Shown one piece after another: positions 16,857 through 25,104 of a stretch of DNA of 64,000 bases. The position numbers were made by a program, and so were the translations under genes. Under the pieces are notes generated by a model that saw only the letters and a program-made list of their open reading frames with translations, was not told where the DNA came from and did not search any database. The first letter of the stretch is position 1. Each line of letters opens with the position of its first letter. The stretch comes from Microcoleus vaginatus_C (GTDB lineage Bacteria; Cyanobacteriota; Cyanobacteriia; Cyanobacteriales; Microcoleaceae): assembly GCA_040004035.1 (NCBI GenBank), contig JAMPLN010000021.1; one strand, written 5' to 3'.

Positions 16857-17682
16857 ACTTTTTCATGGAATGAGCTTTGTAGAAAGTTTCGAGGCTTTGC
16901 TTGTCGCCCACAAACCGCCAGTGCCAAGGCTCGTAACTGACGCCTTGGCGATTGTTTCTGGGAAATGACATTTCAAAGCTGAAGGCGACGGCGTTGGCTT
17001 CTAGCCACTTGAATGCTTGGGTATTTTCAAAACTGGGGCTGAGGTTGTGTTCCGGGGCAGTGCCGTCGCCGATGTCGATCGCGTAACCGGTGTGGTGTTC
17101 GCTGTAACCTGGAGGGGCGCTGACTTCGGCTCGCTTGCTGGCGTTTTGCCTGCGTTCGGCTTTCACGTCAAAAAATACGTGTTGTTGGTCTTGCAGGGAG
17201 CGAAAGCCGGATATGGGAGCGAAATAGATGCCTGATGCTGCGGCGGCGTTGACCATTTCCTGATATTTTGCTGCTGCTGAGGAGCGGAGTTTGACGCTAC
17301 CGTCGGAGGTGACGCTTACCAAGTCTTTGGCTGGTGCTTCTGGGTAGGGCAAGTGGCCCAGCAGGTTTTCTGGGATTGCGGGGACTTTGGGGGTGGTAGC
17401 TGGACTTGGGACAGACGGAGACGCGGAACTTGTCGGCGCTGAGTCTTGTTGAGTTTGCTCGGCCTGACTGGTGGCTGGGAACAAGTTAAAGTTGAGGTGC
17501 AGCCAGATGCTGACCCCAAAGGCTAGTGCGGCCAACCCTAGCAGTTTCCAAATCAGCCCTTTTTTCTTAGACTGACTCTGCCCTGCTTCTGGGTATGGGT
17601 GGTCTCGCACTGCTTCTGGAATTTCGTCGGCGACAAGCTCCGAGGCTTGCGGGGGTTTTCTTGACAGACTAGCGTTATCCAA
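16855..17682 (-). CDS. VanY-type D-alanyl-D-alanine carboxypeptidase (M15B)
   Basis: About 275 residues. A short cytoplasmic N-terminus leads to one transmembrane segment (GLIWKLLGLAALAFGVSIWL). A Ser/Pro/Thr-rich linker follows, then the M15B domain: FRSLQDQQHVFF, the zinc site SEHHTGYAIDIGDG (His and Asp ligands) and the closing EPWHWRFVG (catalytic Glu and His ligand). It trims peptidoglycan stem peptides outside the membrane. The frame opens with TTG 17706. I chose TTG 17682 because AGGAG lies about 10 bases ahead; no ATG exists before the domain. Confidence 0.88.
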   Translation of the reverse strand: MDNASLSRKPPQASELVADEIPEAVRDHPYPEAGQSQSKKKGLIWKLLGLAALAFGVSIWLHLNFNLFPATSQAEQTQQDSAPTSSASPSVPSPATTPKVPAIPENLLGHLPYPEAPAKDLVSVTSDGSVKLRSSAAAKYQEMVNAAAASGIYFAPISGFRSLQDQQHVFFDVKAERRQNASKRAEVSAPPGYSEHHTGYAIDIGDGTAPEHNLSPSFENTQAFKWLEANAVAFSFEMSFPRNNRQGVSYEPWHWRFVGDKQSLETFYKAHSMKK

Positions 17683-17706
17683 GCCAGCTCCACTCCTGCA
17701 CTTCAA

Positions 17707-18133
17707 TAAGGCTCAACGTTACAAATTGTAGACCGATATGGGCGATCGAACAGCTACAATTCGCGCTGAGAATATATCATCTCTTTCTGACCTCGCCCCG
17801 TCCCATCCGCCAACTCTCGCATCTGTTGCTTGGGCCCACAGTCGATCGTCCCTGCGAGGCCGAACTGGTTGGCGCTGGTAGCGCTGGTTTATTTTAAGTG
17901 TAATTTGTTACTGTTCCACAAAATCTAACAATTCTTCGATCAATACATCAAACGTCCGGGTCAATTTTAGCAGAGCACCGATGTCAGCCATTGCCATACC
18001 GGGCGATCGGGCATAACTTTTAACTTTTAACATTATTGTAGGATACCCCTGAGCGATCGCCTACTTCCTTTAGTGATCGGGGATCGACCGCCGTCAATGT
18101 CTAATTAGTAGCTTAAAGCTCGATCGCCCAAAC
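17707..18133. other. Spacer with a 29-codon open frame
   Basis: About 430 bp. On the minus strand 17908-17997 encodes a 29-residue open frame (MAMADIGALLKLTRTFDVLI...) that looks protein-like but is too short to assign; it could be the tail of a lost gene. Otherwise I see only HIP1 sites. Confidence 0.3.
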
Positions 18134-18520
18134 TCAAACATTACCAACTTCCGCCAATTCAGCAGCACCAACAGAATCTTCCTCTTCCCCTTTATCCCCT
18201 TCATCAACCGCAACCGTTAACTTCAATCCCAAAGCCTTCAGCCAATTAGCCAAAGCATAAATTGTCGCGCTTCCATTCTGCGACAAGAAAAAATCTAATT
18301 TTTCCAGATGCAATGAGGCCTCCTCATCTGACATAATTGGTTCGCCCAGAGCCTCAAATACATCTTGAAGCGATTTTCGCATTATTCCCATCTCTAAATC
18401 GCCTTCTTCCTCTTCTTCAAAGATCAGTGAGAGGTAAGCAGCAGCATAATTTGGGTCTTTGAAATTGGAAATTTTAAAAGAATGATAACTATCACTCGTC
18501 GGCACTTTGGCGTCTTTCAT
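18134..18520 (-). CDS. HigA-like antitoxin
   Basis: About 128 residues. The part MRKSLQDVFEALGEPIMSDE through NGSATIYALANWLKALGLKL has the layout of the addiction-module antidote family (HigA/TIGR02684-like, XRE-type DNA-binding). Residues 38-45 carry an unusual acidic run (EEEEEGDLE), and the C-terminus is also acidic. The open frame reaches 18649, but ATG 18520 overlaps the end of the toxin gene by 29 bp, the usual arrangement for toxin-first pairs, and I take that as the start. Confidence 0.7.
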   Translation of the reverse strand: MKDAKVPTSDSYHSFKISNFKDPNYAAAYLSLIFEEEEEGDLEMGIMRKSLQDVFEALGEPIMSDEEASLHLEKLDFFLSQNGSATIYALANWLKALGLKLTVAVDEGDKGEEEDSVGAAELAEVGNV

Positions 18521-18836
18521 AATCTCTCCAGTATTCCTGAGCTTTAACAATGTCTTGGTCTTGAGTGCTTTTATCTCCACCGCACAGGATAAGCACAATC
18601 GTAGCTCCCGCTTGTCCAAAGTAGATTCGGTAGCCCGGGCCATAGTCAATCCTTAATTCCCAGACTCCTGCGCCAACTGAGCGATAGTCTCCTAAGTTGC
18701 CACCGCTAACCCGCTGAAGCCTTTTATCAATCCTAATTTTAGCGTTAACATCCCGCAGGGTTGTAAACCATTCTGCAAAGGGAACTGTGCCATTTTGTCT
18801 GATATAACGCTGAATTTCCCTCGGTTGTACTTCCAT
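18492..18836 (-). CDS. RelE/HigB-like (Gp49-type) toxin
   Basis: A 114-residue protein of the phage-derived Gp49-like / HigB family of ribosome-dependent mRNA endonucleases. Typical segments are FAEWFTTLRDVNAKIRIDKR, NLGDYRSVGAGVWELRIDYG and YRIYFGQAGATIVLILCGGD followed by KSTQDQDIVKAQEYW. It is the first gene of a toxin-antitoxin pair with the overlapping antitoxin at 18134-18520. The fold and gene order are clear. Whether the pair is active is not readable from sequence. Confidence 0.88.
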   Translation of the reverse strand: MEVQPREIQRYIRQNGTVPFAEWFTTLRDVNAKIRIDKRLQRVSGGNLGDYRSVGAGVWELRIDYGPGYRIYFGQAGATIVLILCGGDKSTQDQDIVKAQEYWRDYERRQSADE

Positions 18837-18917
18837 AAAGTCGATCGAACTTGCACCCTCATCTTAATATCGGCGATCGCCCCCTATCCAACCTTCTTCA
18901 CCTGGGCCAACTCAAAA

Positions 18918-18986
18918 TCACCGATCGAAAAAAACTCTGCCGTCAGGCGTGGTGTAACGCTCCATTTCTCTCAGTTGCGCTTCCAT
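18918..18986 (-). pseudogene. N-terminal fragment of a second Gp49-like toxin
   Basis: A 22-codon open frame reads MEAQLREMERYTTPDGRVFF. It aligns with the first 22 residues of the toxin at 18492-18836 (MEVQPREIQRYIRQNGTVPF). The frame then ends at a TGA, and no continuation is visible. It looks like the stump of a related toxin gene, so this locus has probably exchanged or lost a toxin-antitoxin pair. Confidence 0.55.
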
Positions 18987-19108
18987 AATCTTGATTTTAG
19001 CGACGATCGCACTCGAATCTTAAAGCCGCGCTCGATCGGCCCTTGACTCCATGCGCTACAATTATTAAGAAATCTTTAGTTAGATCCGTTTAACGTTCCA
19101 GACGCATT

Positions 19109-20899
19109 ATGAGTCTTCCCATTCGCAACGTCGCCATCATTGCTCACGTCGATCACGGCAAAACCACCCTTGTGGACGCTCTCCTCAGACAGTCCGGGAT
19201 CTTCCGCGAAGGGGAAGAAATCCCAGATTGCGTCATGGACTCCAACGACATCGAGCGCGAACGTGGCATTACCATCCTTTCCAAAAACACCGCCGTCAGG
19301 TACGGAGAAACCCTGATCAACATCGTCGATACCCCCGGACACGCGGACTTCGGCGGAGAAGTCGAACGAGTTCTCGGCATGGTTGACGGCTGTCTGCTGA
19401 TCGTAGACGCCAACGAAGGCCCGATGCCGCAAACGCGGTTCGTGCTCAAAAAAGCCCTAGAAAAAGGACTGCGCCCGATCGTCTTTGTCAATAAGATCGA
19501 TCGCGAGCGAGCCGACCCCCACAAAGCCGTCGATAAAGTTTTGGATCTGTTCCTCGAACTAGGTGCTGACGACGATCAGTGCGAATTTCCCTATCTCTTC
19601 GGTTCCGGCTTAAGCGGTTACGCCAAAAAACACCTCGAAGACGAAGGGGTAGATATGAAGCCCCTGTTTGAAGAAATCCTCGACCACGTACCGCCCCCCG
19701 TAGGCGACCCCAACAAGCCACTACAACTGCAAGTAACCACCTTAGATTACTCAGAATACGTCGGTCGCATCGTCATCGGCCGCATCCACAACGGCACGAT
19801 TAGAATCGGCCAACAAGCAGTCTTAATCACAGAAAGCGGCGCGCTTGTCAAATCAAAAATTACCAAATTGATGGGCTTTGAAGGCCTGAAGCGGATTGAT
19901 ATCCCAGAATCTTCTGCTGGTAATCTTGTCGCCGTTGCCGGTTTTGCTGATGCGTATATTGGCGAGACAATTACCTGTCCGAACGACCCGCAAGCGCTGC
20001 CTTTAATCAAGGTAGATGAACCGACTTTGCAGATGACTTTCTCGGTGAACGATTCGCCGTTCTGCGGTCAAGAAGGAAGTTTGGTAACATCGCGACAAAT
20101 TCGCGATCGGCTAATGCGAGAACTCCAAACCAACGTCGCCTTGCGCGTCGAAGAAACCGAATCTCCCGACAAATTCCTCGTATCCGGCCGTGGCGAACTC
20201 CACCTCGGAATCCTGATCGAAAATATGCGTCGCGAAGGATACGAATTTCAAGTATCCCAGCCGCAAGTAATCTTCCGCGAAGTCGGCGGTCGTCCCTGCG
20301 AACCTTTTGAATGTTTGGTGTTAGACGTACCCGAAGAAGCAGTCGGCGGCTGCATCGAACGCCTCGGTCAGCGGAAAGCAGAAATGCAAGATATGCACGT
20401 CAGCAGCACCGGTCGCACCCAAATCGAATTTTCAGTCCCCGCTCGCGGTTTGATTGGATTCCGAGGCGAGTTCATGCGCTTGACTCGCGGCGCTGGAATT
20501 ATGAACCACAGCTTCCTCGACTATCGCCCCCTCGGTGGAGAAATTGTCGCCCGTCGCAACGGAGTATTGATTTCCTTTGAAGAAGGAGTTGCAACTACTT
20601 ATTCACTGAAAAATGCTGAAGACCGCGGCGTATTTTTCATTACCCCCGGAACCAAGGTTTACAGAGGGATGATTATCGGAGAAAACAACCGAGATGACGA
20701 CATGGAGCTGAATATTTGCAAGTCGAAGCAGTTGACAAACCACCGCGCATCTGGCGGTGAAGAATTGGCGCAATTGCAAGCACCAGTCGATATGAGTTTG
20801 GAGCGCGCTTTGGAGTACATCGGCCAGGATGAATTGGTGGAAGTAACACCGAAATCAATTCGCTTGCGGAAGGTTTCTAAGAAGTTGGTCAAACGCTAA
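19109..20899 (+). CDS. typA: Translational GTPase TypA/BipA
   Basis: A 596-residue ribosome-associated GTPase of the EF-G superfamily. The P-loop is AHVDHGKTTLVDALLR, the switch regions include RERGITILSKNTA and DTPGHADFGGEVERVLG, and the NKxD box is VNKIDRERADP. The C-terminal TypA-specific domain follows. Length and all motifs are normal. TypA helps ribosome assembly and stress or low-temperature growth in bacteria. A strong hairpin follows the stop. The gene is flanked on both sides by toxin-antitoxin modules. Confidence 0.98.
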   Translation: MSLPIRNVAIIAHVDHGKTTLVDALLRQSGIFREGEEIPDCVMDSNDIERERGITILSKNTAVRYGETLINIVDTPGHADFGGEVERVLGMVDGCLLIVDANEGPMPQTRFVLKKALEKGLRPIVFVNKIDRERADPHKAVDKVLDLFLELGADDDQCEFPYLFGSGLSGYAKKHLEDEGVDMKPLFEEILDHVPPPVGDPNKPLQLQVTTLDYSEYVGRIVIGRIHNGTIRIGQQAVLITESGALVKSKITKLMGFEGLKRIDIPESSAGNLVAVAGFADAYIGETITCPNDPQALPLIKVDEPTLQMTFSVNDSPFCGQEGSLVTSRQIRDRLMRELQTNVALRVEETESPDKFLVSGRGELHLGILIENMRREGYEFQVSQPQVIFREVGGRPCEPFECLVLDVPEEAVGGCIERLGQRKAEMQDMHVSSTGRTQIEFSVPARGLIGFRGEFMRLTRGAGIMNHSFLDYRPLGGEIVARRNGVLISFEEGVATTYSLKNAEDRGVFFITPGTKVYRGMIIGENNRDDDMELNICKSKQLTNHRASGGEELAQLQAPVDMSLERALEYIGQDELVEVTPKSIRLRKVSKKLVKR

Positions 20900-20907
20900 A
20901 ATAAATT

Positions 20908-20933
20908 AAGGGCTGGCAAAATTGCCAGCCCTT
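20908..20933 (+). terminator. Hairpin after typA
   Basis: AAGGGCTGGCAA and TTGCCAGCCCTT form a perfect 12-bp stem with a 2-base gap, starting 9 bp after the typA stop. It lacks a T tract, so it is a likely but not classic terminator. Confidence 0.65.
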
Positions 20934-21004
20934 AGTGTCAACTTCAAACTACTGTATTTAAAGGCAATATTAATTTTTATCGAAATCAAAAATAGGTAAA
21001 AACG

Positions 21005-21226
21005 ATGTCAACAGTTTATCGTTTAAAAGCCAGTGAACTAGATCGTAACTTTTTAGAACAAATTAAAGCGATTTTTGGAGATAAAGAGATTGAAATAATT
21101 GTCTCAGAATGCGATGAAACCGAATATCTTTTGAAATCGGAAGTCAATAAAACCAAACTGTTGAAAGCTATTGAAAATGTTAAAGACAGACAAAATTTAG
21201 TAGAAGTCGATTTACAGGATTTGTAA
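21005..21226 (+). CDS. Antitoxin of a YoeB-type pair
   Basis: A 73-residue acidic protein directly ahead of a YoeB-like toxin, the two frames overlapping by one base (TAATG). Family placement is weak by sequence alone. The role is inferred from size, order and overlap with the toxin gene. An N-terminal segment (YRLKASELDRNFLEQI) could be the DNA-binding part, and the acidic C-terminus (LVEVDLQDL) the toxin-binding part. Confidence 0.7.
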   Translation: MSTVYRLKASELDRNFLEQIKAIFGDKEIEIIVSECDETEYLLKSEVNKTKLLKAIENVKDRQNLVEVDLQDL

Positions 21227-21492
21227 TGAGTAGAAGAATTATTTTTGAATCTTCGGCTTTTGCAGATTTTAATGAATGGGCAAAATTAGACAAAAAGATT
21301 TATCGCAAAATTGTAGAATTGATTAAAGATATAGATCGATCCCCCTTTGAAGGATTGGGCAAACCTGAACCTCTGAAATACGAGTTAAGTGGTTTTTGGT
21401 CCAGGCGCATTGATAACGAACATCGTTTGGTTTACCAAGTTACTGATGAGGAAATTGCGATCGCAGCTTGTAAGAATCATTACAGTGAATGA
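21226..21492 (+). CDS. YoeB/Txe-family toxin
   Basis: An 88-residue RelE-superfamily mRNA endonuclease. The YoeB pattern is clear: FNEWAKLDKKIYRKIVELI, PFEGLGKPEPLKYELSGFWS, RRIDNEHRLVYQV and the C-terminal ACKNHY with the catalytic-region His-Tyr. Translation is coupled to the antitoxin gene through the TAATG overlap. It forms a second toxin-antitoxin module next to typA. Confidence 0.93.
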   Translation: MSRRIIFESSAFADFNEWAKLDKKIYRKIVELIKDIDRSPFEGLGKPEPLKYELSGFWSRRIDNEHRLVYQVTDEEIAIAACKNHYSE

Positions 21493-21548
21493 AGCTTTAA
21501 GCAATGTACCTATCGCTTTTTTTCTCCCTTTACTAAAGGCGGTCGCTC

Positions 21549-22769
21549 TCAATCTTCTTGCTGAAGTTCTTCTATTAGATTAAGTACCTTTTGGTAATTT
21601 TCTTCTTTTCCCTGGACACGATATAAATTTTTAGCATTGTGAAAATCGACATTTGCTTTTTGGGAATAGCCCAATTCATAGTGGACAATGCCTCGGTTTA
21701 GATAAGCTTGGGCAAAGTCTCGTTCAAGCTGAATTGCCTTGGTAAAATCCTCAAGCGCTTTCTCTTTGTTCCCCAAACGAGAGTGAATAACTCCCAGGTT
21801 GTAGAATGTTGTAGCATTATTAGGATTCAGCCGAGCTGCCTTGATGTAATCTTCAAGCGCTCTTGGCAAATCGTCTAATTCCCATAAGTAGACATCACCT
21901 CGATTATTCCAAGCAAGGGCATCATTAGGATTTAGTTCAATTGCTTGGGTAAAATCTTTCAGTGCCCCTTGCAGATCGCCCAGGCGTAAACGAGCAAAAC
22001 CTCGGCCATTGTAGGCTTGAGCATAGCGAGGATTTAGTTGAATTGCTCGGGTGTGATCTGCCTGCGCTCCTCGGTAATCACCTAATTTACAATAAATAAT
22101 ACCCCGGTTGTTGTGAACATATGGACAATTAGGCTTGAGCAATATCGCATTTGTGCAATCCTCAAATGCTCCGGCATCGTCTCCTAGTTCCTGGCGAACA
22201 GTAGCCCGGTTATTGTAGGCATCTGCATAATCAGGATTGATCTTAATTGCTCGATCGAAATTTTTAATTGCTCCTTCAAAATCTCTTTCCTTAGCCTTGT
22301 TTCTTCCCAGTTCATCGAAATCCGCAGCATAGATCGGAGAGTGCGATCGCACAGTCTCCACCAGATCATCAATATCACTGTCCGAGACAAAAGTTGTAAT
22401 CTCTGCCTCGTTTTCATCTAACTTAGATGACCTGGTTTTGTATCCTGCTTGCTCAAGCCAATCGGGGATATCTCTCCAGTTGTTTAGCCTGATGTCTACT
22501 TTTCCCTGAGTAAGTTGTTTGACATACCGATACACAGTCTCACTTAGAGCGGCTTTCAATCCTCTCTCTTCTTTGTGAATCTTTTTAGCTAGGTCACTAG
22601 GACCACAACCACAAAGCAATCCTCGTAAATGCAGCTTCTCGACTTCTGTAAGTTCCCACATATGCGGTGCTACTTCTCGCTTGGCAACTGCCAAATCTTT
22701 GTACAACCTTTTTAAATCCCAGTCATTAGCCGCTAGGAGGAATTGTTCTTCTGGTGAATTCTGTGCCAT
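21549..22769 (-). CDS. TPR protein with N-terminal HTH-like domain
   Basis: A 406-residue protein. Residues 40-110 (LTEVEKLHLRGLLCGCGPSD, then LAKKIHKEERGLKAALSETV) form a small helical domain found at the N-terminus of many cyanobacterial STAND, TPR and caspase-like proteins, probably a DNA- or partner-binding helix-turn-helix. From about residue 155 the rest is ten or so tetratricopeptide repeats with consensus features (NRG-x-x-Y, A-x-x-D-x-x-x-A-I-x-L-N-P). No catalytic domain is present, so it likely acts as a scaffold or sensor adapter. It converges on the YoeB toxin gene. Confidence 0.75.
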   Translation of the reverse strand: MAQNSPEEQFLLAANDWDLKRLYKDLAVAKREVAPHMWELTEVEKLHLRGLLCGCGPSDLAKKIHKEERGLKAALSETVYRYVKQLTQGKVDIRLNNWRDIPDWLEQAGYKTRSSKLDENEAEITTFVSDSDIDDLVETVRSHSPIYAADFDELGRNKAKERDFEGAIKNFDRAIKINPDYADAYNNRATVRQELGDDAGAFEDCTNAILLKPNCPYVHNNRGIIYCKLGDYRGAQADHTRAIQLNPRYAQAYNGRGFARLRLGDLQGALKDFTQAIELNPNDALAWNNRGDVYLWELDDLPRALEDYIKAARLNPNNATTFYNLGVIHSRLGNKEKALEDFTKAIQLERDFAQAYLNRGIVHYELGYSQKANVDFHNAKNLYRVQGKEENYQKVLNLIEELQQED

Positions 22770-22815
22770 TTCTAGGGTCTTATTCAGTTCCTAATAAACA
22801 ATCCTAACAGACTTC

Positions 22816-22882
22816 CTAACACTTGTTTGGTAGCTGCCCTAGAAAGTTGCTAACACTTGTTTGGTAGCTGCCCTAGAAAGTT
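22816..22882. repeat. 34-bp perfect tandem duplication
   Basis: CTAACACTTGTTTGGTAGCT continuing GCCCTAGAAAGTT occurs twice head to tail with a period of 34 bp, 47 bp upstream of the TPR gene start and 58 bp before the nuclease-like gene on the other strand. It could be a duplicated regulatory site in a divergent promoter region. Confidence 0.8.
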
Positions 22883-22939
22883 CTGCGAAGCTAGGGATGT
22901 AGTGATTCACTACTCAAAACTTAGCTGACGGAATTAATC

Positions 22940-23485
22940 ATGTACAACAACAATCAGCACAACGAAGCCCAATTCTCCCAGCCACTACCCCCGCTTTCCC
23001 AAAAACAGGAATACGACTTCCAAACTCAAAAGAAAGTAGGAAAGACAGGAGAGGCGATCGTAGACAAGTGGTTGCAAATTCATGGCTATCGCATTGAGGA
23101 TGTCTCAGATTTGCCACAGTATCAGAAAGCAGGTATTGACCGCGTACTAATTCGCCCAAACGGTTCAACTGCAACTGCTGAGTACAAGACTGATATAAAA
23201 GCCAAGCAAACTGGAAACTTGTTTTTTGAAGCTTGTGACGATCGCAACCGTCCATGTTGGGGATGGACTTCGCAAGCGGATCTCTGGATATTTTTCATTC
23301 CTCAACAGGAGATATTGGTCGTCGAACCGGGTAAATTCAGGTTGTTAGTTTCGCAGCAACAGCCAGAACTCCTGCAGAAAGTAGTACCAAATCGAGGCTA
23401 CAGTGTCACTGGATTACCTGTTCCATTAGCAAAGGTACGGAATATTGCTAGTCACGTTTTCAAGTTTCCTGACCTTCTTTTCTAA
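22940..23485 (+). CDS. PD-(D/E)XK-like nuclease domain protein
   Basis: A 181-residue protein. After a Gln-rich N-terminus, residues 40-100 show the restriction-endonuclease-like pattern: a helix with conserved Glu (GKTGEAIVDKWL), then KAGIDRVLIRP giving the Asp, and ATAEYKTDIKAKQTG giving the E-x-K. The order fits the PD-(D/E)XK superfamily (Mrr-, NERD- or VSR-like members). The precise family and target are unknown. It lies 110 bp ahead of a ParA-like gene on the same strand. A hairpin-capable pair of GGCGATCGCC palindromes separates them. Confidence 0.65.
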   Translation: MYNNNQHNEAQFSQPLPPLSQKQEYDFQTQKKVGKTGEAIVDKWLQIHGYRIEDVSDLPQYQKAGIDRVLIRPNGSTATAEYKTDIKAKQTGNLFFEACDDRNRPCWGWTSQADLWIFFIPQQEILVVEPGKFRLLVSQQQPELLQKVVPNRGYSVTGLPVPLAKVRNIASHVFKFPDLLF

Positions 23486-23506
23486 AAAGAGACTCCCTGT
23501 TAATCT

Positions 23507-23533
23507 GGCGATCGCCTACTCAAGGCGATCGCC
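23507..23533 (+). terminator. Hairpin from two extended HIP1 sites
   Basis: GGCGATCGCC occurs twice with a 7-base gap (TACTCAA). Each is self-complementary, so the pair can form a strong 10-bp stem about 25 bp after the nuclease gene stop. No T tract follows. Confidence 0.4.
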
Positions 23534-23622
23534 ATTATTGGAGTAATAATACTTAGCAAACGCTAATTGGGCGATCGTTATGTTTTAATTTATATTTGAG
23601 CAAAATCCAAACAAAGCCAGCC

Positions 23623-24495
23623 ATGAGTCCTAAATCAATAGCCGTAATCAACTTCAAAGGCGGTGTCGGGAAGACTACCGTAACTTGGAGTCTAGGAAAT
23701 ATTATATCCCAAGGAACCGACTTAGAAGTCTTGATGTTAGACTTAGATCCGCAAATGTCGCTCACAGAGGCGATCGGACTTAACGAAAATACAGGTCATT
23801 TAGATGACAAATTTGGTAAGTGGTACGAAAAATCTCTCAAGCATAGACTTACAATTTACGACGCTCTAGAAGTCTTTAAAAAAGCCGGACAGAATTTTAA
23901 ATTTCCCGTTGGTTTCGACACCATTTATCAGATTGACGAACAGTTGCATTTTGTCCCTTCAGTTGAAGAATTGTATTGGTTAGATATCGATGGATTTGAG
24001 GGAAAAAGTGTTAAAGACTTCATCCGCAGATTCATCGGCAAAATCGCCAACTCTGCCAATCTCCCCAAATACGACTTGATGCTTTTTGACTGTTCGCCTT
24101 CCTTCAGTCTCCTCACCTACAGCGTACTCTCTTGCTGCGACTTAATATTAATTCCCGTCAATCCCGATTATTTTGGTTCTAGGGGATTGAGTTTAGTTTT
24201 AAACTCGCTCCAGAAACGGATTGAGCCTTATCCGTTTCCCAAGATAGCAGTCTTTATGAATAAAGCTAAAACCTATGGAGGATTGCTGACAAATGAAGTT
24301 CAGTTTTACATGAGAGAAGTAAAGAGACTTTGCGACGAGATATCAAAAGATAATAACATAGAAGTTAGATTTTTAGAATCGACGATTCGGGAAAGCGTCG
24401 GGCTAAAACGGGCGATTAATGAGGGAGAACTGCCGCGAGAATTAGTGAGAGAATTTGAAAAACTATGGCGCGAGTGTGAGGAGTATCTAAAATGA
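23623..24495 (+). CDS. ParA/Soj-like partitioning ATPase
   Basis: About 290 residues with the deviant Walker A box FKGGVGKTTVTWSLG, Walker A' VLMLDLDPQMSLTEAIG, and Walker B LMLFDCSPSFSLLTY. These are hallmarks of ParA/MinD-type ATPases that segregate plasmids, chromosomes or cargo. A TTG at 23596 would add nine residues. I prefer ATG 23623 because family sequence starts right there. It overlaps the start of the next gene by 4 bp (ATGA), so the two proteins are translated together. No classic ParB is nearby, which suggests a non-canonical or mobile-element system. Confidence 0.9.
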   Translation: MSPKSIAVINFKGGVGKTTVTWSLGNIISQGTDLEVLMLDLDPQMSLTEAIGLNENTGHLDDKFGKWYEKSLKHRLTIYDALEVFKKAGQNFKFPVGFDTIYQIDEQLHFVPSVEELYWLDIDGFEGKSVKDFIRRFIGKIANSANLPKYDLMLFDCSPSFSLLTYSVLSCCDLILIPVNPDYFGSRGLSLVLNSLQKRIEPYPFPKIAVFMNKAKTYGGLLTNEVQFYMREVKRLCDEISKDNNIEVRFLESTIRESVGLKRAINEGELPRELVREFEKLWRECEEYLK

Positions 24496-24938
24496 GTAAA
24501 AAAGAAATTTTGGCTGCTTCCGAACAAGAAAGCGGGGGGTTAGTTGAGGAAATTGGCGAACTTAAGGAGATCTTGCGGGACGTTGCTCGAAAATTAACCC
24601 GGCTTGAGACTCAAGTCAAGCGGGGAGTGGTTTCTGCTGGCTCAAAAACTTCGGATATTACCAGGGGTGCTGATGTTAATAAACCTGTTAATTTATCGGC
24701 TGCCAATGTTCTAGAAGTTTATGAAGAACTGCGTTTACAAGCTAAGAATGGTAATGAAGAAGAGGTGAGGCAAAAGTTGTTGGCCATGAGTGCAACTGAC
24801 TTGAACTTGATGTGTTGCGAGTTAGGGATGCCGCCCAGCAGCAAGAATCCGTCCCGCAAAAAAATGTTCGAGCTAATTATTGGCAGAATTAAACAGAGTT
24901 TGAGGCTGTCGAGACATATAGACCGACAAACACTTTGA
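24492..24938 (+). CDS. Small partner of the ParA-like ATPase (SAP-like C-terminus)
   Basis: A 148-residue protein in translational overlap with the ParA gene. Residues 15-45 form a short coiled coil (LVEEIGELKEILRDVARKLT). Residues 75-140 are helical and end in a SAP-like segment (LNLMCCELGMPPSSKNPSRK, then MFELIIGRI). SAP domains bind DNA, so a centromere- or DNA-binding partner role comparable to ParB is plausible. That is inference; no ParB or RHH motif is visible. Confidence 0.6.
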   Translation: MSKKEILAASEQESGGLVEEIGELKEILRDVARKLTRLETQVKRGVVSAGSKTSDITRGADVNKPVNLSAANVLEVYEELRLQAKNGNEEEVRQKLLAMSATDLNLMCCELGMPPSSKNPSRKKMFELIIGRIKQSLRLSRHIDRQTL

Positions 24939-24976
24939 ATGGGGCATGGGGAATGGGGCATGGGGAATGGGGCATT
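24939..24976. repeat. GGGGCATGGGGAAT tandem repeat
   Basis: About three copies of a 14-bp unit (GGGGCATGGGGAAT) directly after the stop of the ParA partner gene. It is a spacer minisatellite. Confidence 0.8.
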
Positions 24977-25104
24977 GCTGCCAAGTCGGCATTGGTAATA
25001 GTTTGGAGTTAGAATTTGCCATATCCCCCCAGCACTTTAAGAAGTCGGCGATATGAGGACTGAAGAGTGTGAAGATTTAAAAGTAAGGAGATGATATTGA
25101 CAAA

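Noticed and set aside
17908..17997. 29-codon open frame on the minus strand
   Set aside because: Protein-like but too short, with no ribosome site and no neighbour that would give it a role.
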